A DNA stretch of 64,000 bases, taken from the NCBI GenBank assembly GCA_028015205.1, contig CM051513.1, positions 42,536,841 to 42,600,840 of the forward strand, in the 5' to 3' direction. The notes under the pieces are model-generated. The model searched no databases and had not been told where the DNA came from. It saw only the letters and a list, made by a program, of their open reading frames with translations. Shown here piece after piece: positions 1 through 10,778 of the stretch (position 1 is the first letter of the stretch; every line of letters starts with the position of its first letter). This DNA is from Mytilisepta virgata (lineage: Eukaryota > Mollusca > Bivalvia > Mytilida > Mytilidae). The translations under genes and the position numbers were made by a program.

Positions 1-215
1 TAGGAAATAAATAGTATTTGAAATAGGTGTTTTAGTTTGAGAGAACATATGAATAGTAAACAAATAAGCAAGAAAAAAATATACGTTCATGTGCTCATTT
101 TAGAGCTATAAGGCCTTGAAAATTTTCAGGAAATGGGTTTTCTCTGGATTTTTCATTATCTTTGCATTGACAACTTCCGTCTCTCAAAGATGTATGAAAA
201 AATAAAAAGGATTTC
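1..215. repeat. Inverted copy of the segment just upstream of gene B
   Basis: These bases match the reverse complement of about 42615-42824 almost throughout, by eye over 90 percent identical. Shared landmarks are TAGAGCTATAAGGCCTTGAA and CTCTCAAAGATGTATG. The match runs off the left edge of the window, so its true length is unknown. The partner lies about 90 bases upstream of the first coding exon of gene B. Base 1 corresponds to the promoter-distal side, so if this were the 5' flank of a further paralog that paralog would read on the plus strand. I found no matching ATG exon in the following few hundred bases, so a dispersed element is equally possible. Confidence 0.75.
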
Positions 216-2090
216 ATAAAATTTTGTCAAATACCATTTTAAGGTATATATGATTAAATTATAAAAGAAAAAGTGGGGGTTCATGAACATGTTTAAGAAA
301 TGGATAAAACCCGAGGATTCCGAAAATCTGACAAAAAGACCAAAACGTGACCAGCGAGCATCCTTAACATAATGTAATAAATCTATTTGTATATTAAGCA
401 ACACCAAAAAAAAAAAAAAAAAAAACACAATGACTGCATCGTTTCCTTGGGGCTTATTGATGATAAGAAAATATACTATCGTACTTCTAAATTCTTCGAT
501 CAAATATGCATATCTTACGCATCAAAACTGGTATCATTTAACGTGTACTATTAACTTAAATGCGATCATTATGATCGTGTTTCTTTCTTTTATCGTGATT
601 TTCTGAATCACCATATTTTCAAGTAAGATCAAATCAACATATGTTGTTTAGCAGTCAATCAAGATAGTTCAAGACAATTTCAAGGCAAAGTGACACATTG
701 CATAATGTGTACTTAACTGTTATGAACTTGTCTTAAATAGTCTTGATTGACTACAAGGTACTATGATTGGGTTTTATCTTCTTATTTTCATTTATTCTGA
801 AATCGAAAAAAATTATAAAAATCAAGACAGTATAGAACGAGACACAAATGTGAAGATTATTACTAGTGTAGTGTTTTAATCTTTGTCAAATAACGTCTGA
901 TTTTGAAATTAAATAAAATAAGTAAAATATAATGATAATAATGAATCAAAATAAAATATATTTTATCTGCCAAGAAGGGTATTTTTTAAACTGAATGTAA
1001 ATTATTTTCTTGCACTTATATATTCTTGATTTAAAGACAAGATTAGTGGAGAAATACAATAAATATTACGAATAAATATTTTGTTTTTCCATGCTTTAAA
1101 TAAACATCGATACCATAATACAAAGAAAACAAAACAAACGTTGATCATACAGAAAATCGTAGGCGATATTCCTTCATTCAAAAAACAAAATGAACTTAAA
1201 TACTACTGTCTAATTACAATCAAGAAAATGGTTTACTCATGCAACACCCTAGCATTTACTTCTGTCTTTAAATATTTGTGACATATACAAGTCCATTTTC
1301 ATACGGTAAACTCGAAAATTCTGACCCAATTGTTTAAATCCTTTGGTTAATTTAGCTGAAAGCTTCTAGTATCTACATTTCATGGCTGATAGCACGATAG
1401 CAATGTAACACATATTACCCATGTTATATAAAAAAAATTACGAATGCTATACACGTCTACTATAAGTGCATAGGGGTTTAACTCACTCAAGCGCAATGCA
1501 CTGCCTCTCAGAATAATTATAACATGTCTTTGTCGTTATTGACAGAAAATTTAATTTGCATTTTAACTCTTAAATACACTCATTAGGTACCACGGCGTTT
1601 TCATATTGTAATAATTTTTGATTAAAGATTTACCTGAAATGGACTGTTAAGTTTTTTTTCGCCTTCTCATTTCTTTGTTCAGAGACGAGTGAATTGTAAG
1701 TTAACATAAACCTTATGTTGCTGTTTCAAAAACAAGTGAACCTTCTCACATATGGAAACACAGACTGTTTGGCTGGTCACGCACAAAAAACTGCTGAGAT
1801 TAGAATGCACTAAACGTCGGGATCAGTCCTTACAATGCATTGTAAAACTGAATAATAATATCATATTATTTGTTTGTTTCATTGAAATCCGTAAATGTTA
1901 TTGAAAGATTCTAGTCACATGGTTATAAAAAGTGATGTTCTATAACAAAAATAAAAGTCAAAATCTTGTGTAGCACGTGCTCCCATGACAACGCTGACCA
2001 TGCAACAATACATCGGAGTAATATTTGGAATTAAAACGGAGAATATTTTAACATTGAAGTTATTTTTATTTTTTGTCAATTATAAAGAGG
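216..2090. other. Non-coding AT-rich stretch, no gene seen
   Basis: I see no coding exon here. A run of 20 A residues lies at 406-425 and would read as poly-F in the minus-strand frame that crosses it, which argues against that frame being coding. The other open frames are short and low in complexity. No clear RNA gene or tandem array was seen. Confidence 0.5.
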
Positions 2091-2300
2091 ACAAATAAAC
2101 CTAAGGAGCAATCCAGAAAAAGTAATCCATTAGACAGACAAAACCCGGGAAGACAAATGAACAACCACAAACAAATAAACACTGAAAATTAAAAAAACAA
2201 TGAACAACACGAACTGCTATAAAAACCAGGAGTGAATTCAAGTGCTAAGGGAAGGGTAAGCAGTTCCTGCTCCGTATACGGCATCCGTCGTGAAGTTCAA
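2091..2300 (-). repeat. Retroelement 3'-end-like fragment (copy 1)
   Basis: About 210 bases closely match 6515-6735. Shared blocks include GGGAAGACAAATGAACAACC, AACAATGAACAACACGAAC, AAGCAGTTCCTGCTCCGTAT and CCGTCGTGAAGTTCAA. A weaker relative lies at 32440-32560, just 3' (in the minus-strand sense) of a reverse-transcriptase fragment, so I infer that these are 3' tails of one retroelement family. The 3' part of this copy continues to about 2420 without a partner that I could recognise. Confidence 0.6.
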
Positions 2301-2951
2301 CAAAGTCAATCCAGTGGTAGTCACAAATCGGTGGAGGTACATGAAATGTAACAACAGTGGGAACAGGTCCAACATCATCTTAAATATTGGAACACTGTAA
2401 CGGTCATTCAATTCGTGATGACGAACGTAAAATTACCTATCAAGCCTTTTACACCTCAATAAAACTACTTAAATGATGCATTCAATTCTTAAATAAAAAT
2501 CTTGGTGCAGAGACAAATAAAACAGGAAGCAAACCAAAGAGAATCAGAGCTGCATTTTAAACTCCACAAAATAAATCAAGTTGATATATATTTACATGGT
2601 CTTTTTCACTGTCATTTTTTGTACTTATTACAAGATCGAGATGAAACAGAAGCATTAAGTGTTACCCCTAAATCTTTGAAAAAGACTTCCATTTCCGATT
2701 ATTATTAGTAGAAAACGAGCCACAATACACATTGTTACAGCAGTTGCAAGTATCAGATTACACGATTCACTATTCTGTCGACACGCAGTTGGCTAAAAGT
2801 GATAAAGAATATTTAAATAACTGAACTACTGTTTATGATATCACAATTCCTAAAACAGATTTCATTTGCTTTGTTAAACTTTGTTAACCCTTTAACTACG
2901 TTGTTAAACACCTCATAAGATTAATGTTTATGTACACTGTATTCATTGTAT

Positions 2952-3631
2952 TTAATTTCCTCGAAAAATTATTTCGATGAATGATGGCTGAGAACGCAAT
3001 TCTTCTGCTGCTTTGTCTCTTGTATGGAGCAACTCCGCTTGGAGAAATCTGATATTAGATTTTGTTTCATCTTCTATAATTTTCGCAGTTCTCTGAACTG
3101 CCTTTTCAGATTTCTCAAACAATTCACTATTGTAATATGACTTTTCGTTTTGACTCTGCATTCTCTCGACAAAACGTACCAGCTTCTGTATGTCGGCAGA
3201 CGTTGTATTGTCGGATTCTTTTGTAGAAAATGTGAGATATCGATACCCACACTGCTTTAGTACACTTTGTAAATAGACAGCTTTTTCCACCATTTCGTCC
3301 GTAATCCTTTTCGGTTTGCTCTCAGTAAAAACCAGGACCAAGAAATTTAGAAAGTCAGGCCCAAAGAATTTTAGATACGGCTCTAGTGACCTCTGTAAGT
3401 GTAATTGCTCTGGTAGATTTGTTATGAAAATGAAAGCATGCGGGCCTGGCGAGACAGAAGCAATACAATGCGCTACTTTCTTTTTGATTTCTTCATCTTC
3501 CAAAGCACCTTCAGTTCCCAAAAAATTTGGCATCTCGAAAAATCTTAGCAATTTATCTTGTAGGTGCTTTGCTGCGCTTAAGAATTGGAATCGCCATTTC
3601 GATTCACCAATGACTACCACCCTAAAACTTT
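2952..3631 (-). CDS. GIMAP/AIG1-type GTPase-like exon lacking a recognisable P-loop
   Basis: This is a single exon of 225 residues plus a stop, beginning after a good acceptor (polypyrimidine then AACAG at about 3632-3637) in phase 1. GIMAP hallmarks are visible: the opening FRVVVIG strand, the SPGPHAFIFIT block near residues 57-67, a hydrophobic LNFLVLVFTESKP strand in the G4 position, FSTKE in the G5 position, and the usual helical tail with SYYNSELFEKSEKA. The P-loop GxxxxGKS is absent: GESKWRFQF stands in its place. The DTPG switch is also lost (EMPNFLG). Nucleotide binding is therefore doubtful. There is no ATG at the exon start, so at least one upstream coding exon is required. Known GIMAPs are immune-associated, often membrane-linked GTPases. 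The exon may be its own gene, the 3' end of gene A, or a decaying copy, although the frame is intact. Confidence 0.85.
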
Positions 3632-3759
3632 CTGTTGATAAAAGAATAAAAAGGAATATTTTCGATAAAAAAACAACTAATTTGAAATGCTTTATTATTC
3701 CTGCTCTTCTAATGATGTTCGGAGATATCTGTCCGTCCGTTAGTTAATTTTGTCTCTAG

Positions 3760-4700
3760 AACTCCTCGTTCATTTTTAACTTCATGCATTTAATTTCTGT
3801 AAAGTATAGTCACATGGTATATGTGAATGTGCAATAAGTTTGATTTTCCAAAATCGGGGCCCACAGGGTCGATTTTGAAAATTGGAAATTTAAGCTTGTG
3901 ATTTAAACTCCTCATTCATTTTTCATTTCATGTATTTAATTTCTATACAGTATTGTCACATACTATACGTAGATGAGCAATAACGTTTTTGAATTTTAAT
4001 TTTCAAAAACTGGGCCCCACAAGGATAGATTTTCGAAAATTGGAAATTGAAGCTTGTGCCTAAAACTCCTTCTTTTTTAACCGCATGCATTTAATTTCTA
4101 AACAAAAGTGTCACATGCTGTATGTAGATGCGCAATAAGGTTTTAGAGTTTTGTGACCCTTAAGCCTACACCAATTTTGATTTCCCAACATTGCGGCCCA
4201 CAGGGGTCGAATTTCGAAAATTGGAAATTTAAGATTGTGACCCAAACTTCTCATTCATTTTTAACCTTATGCATTTAATTTCTATACAGTATTGTCAGAT
4301 ACTGTATGTAGATGTGCAATAAAGTTTTAGAATTTTGATTTTCAAAAATTGGTCCCATAAGGGTCGAGGTTCGAAAATTGGAAATTTAAGCTTGTGATCT
4401 AAACTCATTCAATCAGATTTAGCAAATTTACTTGTATATAAATTTGTCCCTTATTATCTGTAGATGTGCAAAATCGATTAAGGGTTCCAATTCTTGTGAC
4501 CGCAAATTGTGAGATTGCTAATTTTGCCTTGTGTCTGGAAATACTCATTGATTTTTTTTATTTTCGTTGTTTTATTTGTTTATAATAGTGTTCTTCACTA
4601 TGTGGAGATGTGCAATAAGGTTTTCAATTTTAAAATTTGATTCTGACTGAAATTGTGAAATTTCTAATTTTTCACTGTTAATTGTTTTTTTACTTGTGCA
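3760..4700. repeat. Degenerate tandem array, family F1
   Basis: About six units of roughly 150-180 bases repeat in direct orientation. Each has the order TTCATTTTTAACTTCATGCA, ATTTAATTTCT, a variable GTCACATNNTGTATGTAGATGTGCAATAA block, then GATTTTCAAAAATTGGGCCC and GAAAATTGGAAATTTAAGC. Units diverge toward the right. The array ends near TGTGCAGTGCGGGGATGG at about 4695. Single copies with the same right end occur at 13040-13250 and 57905-58110, and inverted copies at 31010-31720. It sits in the region just upstream of the GIMAP-like exon. Confidence 0.85.
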
Positions 4701-6110
4701 GTGCGGGGATGGACATCGTTTATGATGGTTCCACTTCTAGTATTATAATTTAGATAAATCTTTGCGTTGAAATGTATACATTTGTAATTGAATTCCCTTA
4801 AATAAATTTCACATTACCTGACATCTAACTGAACATATCTATCCTCATTTTTAGGTAGAAATTCAGCATCGGTCTAATAAGTGATACGACCATAAAATTA
4901 ACGATAATTAACAGAATCTGGACATGACGCTGAGTTAAAGGTTTATGTGAAATTAATTTTTTCCCAACATAAATTCCAACAAACTGCTGAAAAAAACTGT
5001 TCTCCAAACTCAACAAATATAGTGTAGAGTAGTTTGAATTCTAGCGTACACTTTGTTGGAATTGATGTGGGTTTCGTCAAAATAAGCCGCCTCTTTACGT
5101 AATACAAGAAAAAAGTACATTTTTATCTTTTGTTTGGCTGGACGGATGTGTAATTTAGATAGAATGGCCAAAATATGTTCTTTAATCCTATCATAAGCTG
5201 CTGGTTGGATACTTTCGTAACAGTACAATAAAAGATTAAATTGTGTTATGGTTTTAATAATAAGTTTAACAGATTCAGATAACGTTTTTACTTTAGCAGT
5301 ACTATAATAGATATTTCATATCGTTTAGAAAAAAATAACATAGACAAAATTTGTTGCTTGAAGAACTGTATTTCGGCCTTACTTTTCCTTTCTAGGCTCA
5401 CTCGTGAACAAAATTTGGAGAAAGATTAATATTATCTGTCATAATTTTCTCAACGTAGCTATATAGAATAGTTTAGGTAAAGGCTAAAAATGTAAAACAT
5501 TTTGGTAAATTCAGAAAAGAATGTGTATATTTTTCAAATAATCACTGAATTTTCCGCCTAATTGAAGATGCATTTTTATATTTGGCTAACCTACCTTTTC
5601 TAGAGTATAATTCAATCATTGAGGTCTGTCGTAAAGGTTTTCTGCAAGATAATAATAAGTACATTTTTTAAGGAGCACACATCTGACAATTTTCAAATCC
5701 GCTCTTCTGCGTTAAATATACTGTACGTATTTCCATGAGCTCTGCTGAAGGGACGTGTTTTAGTTAATTCAGTTCAATAATACTGGTATTTATGTTTAAT
5801 TCCAATAATAGTTTGATTTAATGGACTTTTCCTACTATTTTGTACTTTCGGTATCCGTTTACCATAAAATATCTATACATCAATGTTACACCTTGAACCG
5901 AAGAATAAGTCATTGTTTTTTCATTCGAATATGAGTAGTTACATATTTAACCTTATTGTTAGCGGCGTGAGTTTTATTTGAACTTCACGACGGGAGCCGT
6001 TTATGGAGCAGGAACTGCTTACCCTTCCAAAGTACCACTTCTGATTTTATGCGTATATCCTTCTTGTTATTACTTTCTCGAATCCGTTTGCCTCTTGATA
6101 AAATCTTCAT
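4701..6110. other. Non-coding stretch with two unrecognised minus-strand frames
   Basis: Two adjoining minus-strand frames (5010-5228 and 4825-5016) have a somewhat protein-like composition. One contains PAAYDRIKEHILAILSKL, the other QRHVQILLIIVNFMVVS. They are offset in frame and I recognise neither. They could be a decayed gene fragment. A short plus-oriented piece of the retroelement tail family (GAACTTCACGACGGGAGCC followed by GGAGCAGGAACTGCTTACCC) lies at 5979-6030. Nothing else was identified. Confidence 0.3.
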
Positions 6111-6111
6111 A

Positions 6112-6310
6112 CATGTACCACCGACGATGGGCACAGGACGATTCGCCCCATGCTCTTACGCCCCAGGAGTAAGATTCTCAGATTTAACTACGCCCAACTT
6201 GATTTCACTATACCCCAGCATTGGTTCAGTTCGCCAAATTCTGCTTTTATTATGCCCCCAGTGGTTTTCCGTTCGCCTTACGCCCCATCTCGTTTTTTAT
6301 TACTCCCTAG
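6112..6310 (+). repeat. Left arm of an inverted repeat rich in TACGCCCCA-type motifs
   Basis: This arm contains ACGATTCGCCCC, CTTACGCCCCAGG, CTACGCCCAA and CTTACGCCCCATC. The reverse complement of 7440-7568 carries the same ordered pattern (CGACG, then ACGATTCGCCCCAATGCC, then repeated NACGCCNCAA). The arms are about 1.2 kb apart and look like subterminal inverted repeats of a non-autonomous DNA element. The overlapping plus-strand frames are by-products of this repeat. Confidence 0.55.
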
Positions 6311-6514
6311 TACGGTAACAATTTTTAAATCATATAACTTTATACAATGTTAAGTTTCGCATTGTTTATATAGGAGTAAAAAAAATGATGTTTAACGTTG
6401 TGAATAAAAAATAAATCAAATTTTTGTAAAAATTTTTTTTAATGTTTGCAACTCATAAATATAAATGATGTGAACCTATAAACAACAACAACGTTGCAGT
6501 CCAATATTTTTTTA

Positions 6515-6735
6515 AAAAAGGACAAATATGCCTAAGGAGCAGTAAAATAACGTAATCCATTGGACAGACAAACCCGGGAAGACAAATGAACAACCACAAG
6601 CACAACCAATAAACACAGAAAACTAAAAAACAATGAACAACACGAACTTCAATAAAAACCAGGAGTGAACCCAGGTGCTTCGGAGGGGTAAGCAGTTCCT
6701 GCTCCGTATACGGCACCCGTCGTGAAGTTCAATAT
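6515..6735 (-). repeat. Retroelement 3'-end-like fragment (copy 2)
   Basis: This is the second copy of the family at 2091-2300, in the same orientation, ending in the shared CCGTCGTGAAGTTCAA. It lies between the two inverted arms at 6112-6310 and 7440-7568, so it may have inserted into that element. The minus-strand frame 6453-6716 overlaps it and I do not regard that as a gene. Confidence 0.65.
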
Positions 6736-7439
6736 TGTTTATATTACTTGTTATTTGAATTAAACCATTTCACAAACTGGATCTAATATTACGGCAACAT
6801 GTTTCTGTCAAAAATAAATAAATAAATAAAATGAAATTCATATTAACAACTACCTCGTGCATGCAATTACTAGTAACAAATGCAAAATCACATTTACATT
6901 GCTGGTGAACAAATTGTGTTACAGTGCCCAGTTTGTAAGTCCAATATGTTAAACGGGAAATAATAAACTTTAATTCAAGGACCGAAAATAGTATTTGTTT
7001 AATTATACTACTAAAGATATTTTTTTCAATTTTAACTTTATATCTCGATAATTTGAATTTTAAATATAAAATATTACAAATAAAAAAGGTTTGACACAAA
7101 GAATTCCACAAAAAGTGCGTCACACACTAAACAGTCGCATTCTCTGATGGGCCCCCTATTGCACGCTAATGTAGTTAATTGTTTACATTTATGTAAGTTA
7201 TGTATAATGAATTTTTGCCGGGCTTGTTTCATTTTGTCCACATTAAGTGTTTGATAAGTACTACACACATATGTTTTGATACAATGGCCTATCTTTTTCC
7301 CCTACATTATCCTTTTAGTCTAAAACGGGAAGGATAGAGGTTTTGATACATGAACTTAATCCGGTAATCGCTACCTTGGTTTAATGTCGTTTTCGGTATA
7401 ACATCATGAACATATAAACCTGAAATAGGCATAAACATG

Positions 7440-7568
7440 TATTGGGGCGTATCGAAAATAGATTGCGGCGTAGTGGAAATGGATCGAGCCGTATTGAAAG
7501 TGTGCCGTAATAACATGGGGCGATATGGCATTGGGGCGAATCGTCTGTACTTCCCGACGATACATGCA
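7440..7568 (-). repeat. Right arm of the TACGCCCCA inverted repeat
   Basis: GCATTGGGGCGAATCGTC at 7528-7545 is the near reverse complement of the motif at about 6137-6155 in the left arm. Further degenerate GGGGCGTATCG/GCGGCGTAGTGG/GAGCCGTATTG motifs repeat every 20-30 bases toward the left. Confidence 0.55.
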
Positions 7569-9039
7569 CTCCGACAGTTTTGAGGATCATATATATATAT
7601 AAACGTATGTTAAAAGACGGAAAACGGGGATTTCGTATTTCAATTTCTTCCTTATTTCTTGGAATCAATTTCAATTTACTATTTTACTATTGTCATTAAT
7701 ATAATTGATTCGCTGTGTAATTTACTGTTTGTATGTTACAAGCACAGTGTTTTGGAATCGCAAGATCGGTCATCTTACATCATGAATTTAGGGGTTTGCT
7801 TGTATCGTGGGAATCCTGTACGTGTGCTTTGCTGCATTGAACGAACAACAACCTATAAAATAAATTCTGAGGTGAATACACAAAAGATGTTAATTCAGTG
7901 CAAAGGGAAGTAATCAATTTTAAAATTTGAATCCTAGAATATTAGAAAAAATTGTTTAAACTATTACAAATATACCCTGGTTCCGGATCAGCTGTTATAT
8001 TCTTGAATACAACCGTTGGAAGTTGTATTGTGTATGTCACGTTGGTTATTTGTACTCCTTCTGAAAGTTTTATTAAAAGTTGTGAATGAATGATTAACCA
8101 AAAAAGAAGAATATTTTATTAAAAAATAATTTTCTATATTACACGTAGATTTCTAAATGCGAATTTGAAACTTCGAACGTTTCGTGCTTCCGTTTAGTTT
8201 GTTTGATGCAAATATGTCGAAATATCATAAAACAGGACCTTAAAATCTGATATAATGGGTACTGTAGAGGATTGACAAGTACAATTTGACCATCACTGTG
8301 GCAAGTTACAAATGTAATTATACTGGACTTCACGGCCCCAAACCATAAGCAAAATTTAACCAAAAAATTAGAGATAAGATTTAGTCTCACGAATATGAAG
8401 GACCAAAAATATAATGAAGAACTGATAAATATGATATAAGGATTTGTCTTTCCACATTGATATACATGATGTATAACTGTAAATACATTCATTTCTCCCA
8501 ATAAACCTCCACTTTCTCTCTGTCTTGGAATTAGAAGCCAATTCTCACAAAATATAAAGTCTAGATTATAGCCTGATAAAATGTATTAATTTGAACTATT
8601 ATTGTGTACAAATAATATGGTATGGTTATATTATATTTGCTTGACACTTTCGAAAAACCGTATTCCGATGGATCTATTTGCATCTTGTTTGTATTCATTG
8701 CTTTCAGGTTATTTATTACTTGTTTCCGAATTATTGTTTTTCACAAAGAAAAGGATAATCAACAAAATTGAACAGCACCTTCCGTAATAGAATTCGTTTT
8801 TGATTTTTATGCTTTTCGAAAAGGTAATAGCTCCTTCGGGTATTGACTCAAAGTGCCTAGGCCGGTTGCATTGTATGGTGTTTAAACGTCTTATCTGCGG
8901 GGTTTTAGCGAATTTGCTCATTGGTAAAGTATGTAATGTTACCGAAATTGGATAACTAGAAGAAAAGCACACATCAGTCAATGTTGTGAACAAAGACAAA
9001 TGGTCAAAAGGACAATGTGAGCCATTGTATCACTTTGGA
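7569..9039. other. Non-coding stretch, no gene seen
   Basis: Several open frames of 60-120 codons occur on both strands. None shows a domain I recognise, and their composition follows the local A+T bias. A short run of TATATATATA lies near 7590. No RNA gene or array was found. Confidence 0.4.
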
Positions 9040-9410
9040 CCCGTCTTCGACGTTATATGTAAACTTTCAATCTTCTTCTCTGAAACCGCTTAATCAATTA
9101 GAACCAAACTTGGCAGAAATGTTCATTTGGTGAATGCCTATCAGGTTTGTTCTTTTGTACCGCCTGCCATCCATGATGTCGCCCAGAAACGAACATAGTT
9201 TAATATAGGACCCTATGGGAAAATTAACTTAAAAGTATTCTTGTCTGAAATAAGTAAGCCAATTGGAAGCAGACTTAACAGCAATGGTCTTTTGGTGGTC
9301 CTGTATACGATTTTTATGCGTTCACCCTGACCGACTATCCAAGATGACAGCCGCAGTCGAAAGTAGTTTAACATAGGACCTTTTAGGAAATTCTCTTAGA
9401 ACCCAAAATA
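9040..9410 (-). repeat. Two degenerate units of array family F2, inverted
   Basis: Two consecutive stretches share the plan AACCAAACTTGGCAG/AAGCAGACTTAACAG, a GGTNNTNNTNTTTTGGT block, a CCATCCATGATG/CTATCCAAGATGAC block, then AGTTTAATATAGGACC/AGTTTAACATAGGACC. Read as reverse complement, this is the plan of the F2 arrays at 24.9-27.4 kb (GGTCCTATGTTAAACTAAG, GGCGGCCATCTTGG, GCTGCCAAGTCTGGTTCC). Confidence 0.65.
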
Positions 9411-10482
9411 CACTTTAAAAATGTGTCTTCCAATAATAAATAAGAATATATATGATTATAGGGTGGGGATATCAAAGATTTCAAAGTTAAAAATAAAAGC
9501 CTATTATGAAGGGGTGGCATACACCTCAAGGGACCCACAATACACATCAATGAATGTATCTTCCAATAATAAGAATCGGGTAAGTATCGAACTACTTGCA
9601 ACTGAGCTGGGGATAATTGATATAGTATAACTAGATAAAATATATGACAAAATACTGAATGAATTTGATACACAGTGTGGCCATTCCGTTGACTGACAAC
9701 TCATCAGCAGTGCTCGAGATCAAAATGTTGGAAATCCGGCTAAAGATATAATGATGAATTAATAAGCACAACCATCAAAACACAAAACCATTAAAACAAA
9801 CAGGAATCCAAACTCAGCTAACGTTTACCTCTGCATCAAAGGAAGATGAAATACAAGGAACTAAAAACATGATTCATTGTTGAAGTTTTGAACACGCAGT
9901 GAGTTGGAATTTTTTTCTTTGTTTTTAAAACTTTGGTAGATGTTTTAAGGTGAAGAAAGACAATGAAGACACTTTTCTATTGTGTAAATCTTTGTAATAT
10001 TTAGCTGCGTAGTGAATTCAATTCATCATCTTCTTCTTACGCAGTAATGAGTTCGTTGAAAGGCAGTTAATTTGTCACCTTAATGTTACTAAATTGATAG
10101 ACAAATTGTAGGAAATTCTTTTGATGTTACTTAAAAACACCTGAAAATAAATGGAAAAAACTTACTGAAATCATCAAATCCGACAGTAAAGTAAAGTACT
10201 CGTTTTGATGGCTTTAAAGGCACCCGTTCATCTACAAGAGTGATTAGTCTTCATAAAAAACAATATAATCGATTTTATGACGCGAAGAAACGACTGAATC
10301 TGAAAAATCATAAATGATCACTATGCATTGACAATATGCAACAAGACAAAACTTTTAATCAATCTAGAATTAATCGGCTAAATGCAAGTAATGTAAATTT
10401 GAAGAGTAAATATCTACTTCTATGTAGAATTTAAAAATAAACGTTTTTGTTGTAGTACGGACATCGGTCTTATTTTCATTCA
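9411..10482. other. Non-coding stretch downstream of gene A
   Basis: I saw no coding exon or array. Overlapping frames near 9383-9704 on both strands share the same bases and have no domain signature. No canonical AATAAA follows the gene A stop codon on the minus strand within the first 100 bases; an ATTAAA lies near 10359. Confidence 0.4.
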
Positions 10483-10778
10483 TCACTCCTCTAGTTGACC
10501 ATTTTCTGTGAGCTGTTCCTTTAAAACTTCATCAGAAGGAAACAGGACTTTCAAATAGGACCAAAATGGCATTAGAATGTTTTTCAGACGGCCGCCATTA
10601 AAAACAAATTCGTCCTCGTGATACTGGATATAATGGTTTCGAACTATTTCCATTAAGCAGCATGGTAAATCGCATACAATGGGCGACTTTTTTGTTAGCA
10701 TCTTGTTGTAAACTGTATTTTTATATCGCTTTTCCTCTTTCTTGGGTGTGAACTGACAGGACATATTTCTTCTGTGAA
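10483..10778 (-). CDS. Gene A terminal exon
   Basis: This exon encodes 97 residues and then TGA. The acceptor ATTTAAG followed by TTCACAG gives phase 1, matching the donor of the preceding exon. An alternative acceptor six bases downstream (TTCACAG) would be out of frame. The peptide is helical and basic at first (TPKKEEKRYKN), with Cys at VCDLPCC, and ends in an acidic QLTENGQLEE. I recognise no domain. I did not find a matching exon in gene B. A weak phase-1 donor (AATG then GTCAAC) sits just before the stop, so the exon might be read through into a further 3' exon. Confidence 0.6.

Noticed and set aside
156..503. 115-codon minus-strand frame
   Set aside because: It runs through a 20-base A run giving poly-F and overlaps the repeat at 1-215.
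4825..5228. Small minus-strand gene
   Set aside because: Two offset frames look partly protein-like but share no reading frame, have no clear splice sites between them, and match no family I know.
6049..6353. Three overlapping plus-strand frames
   Set aside because: They are produced by the repeated TACGCCCCA-type motifs in the left inverted arm.
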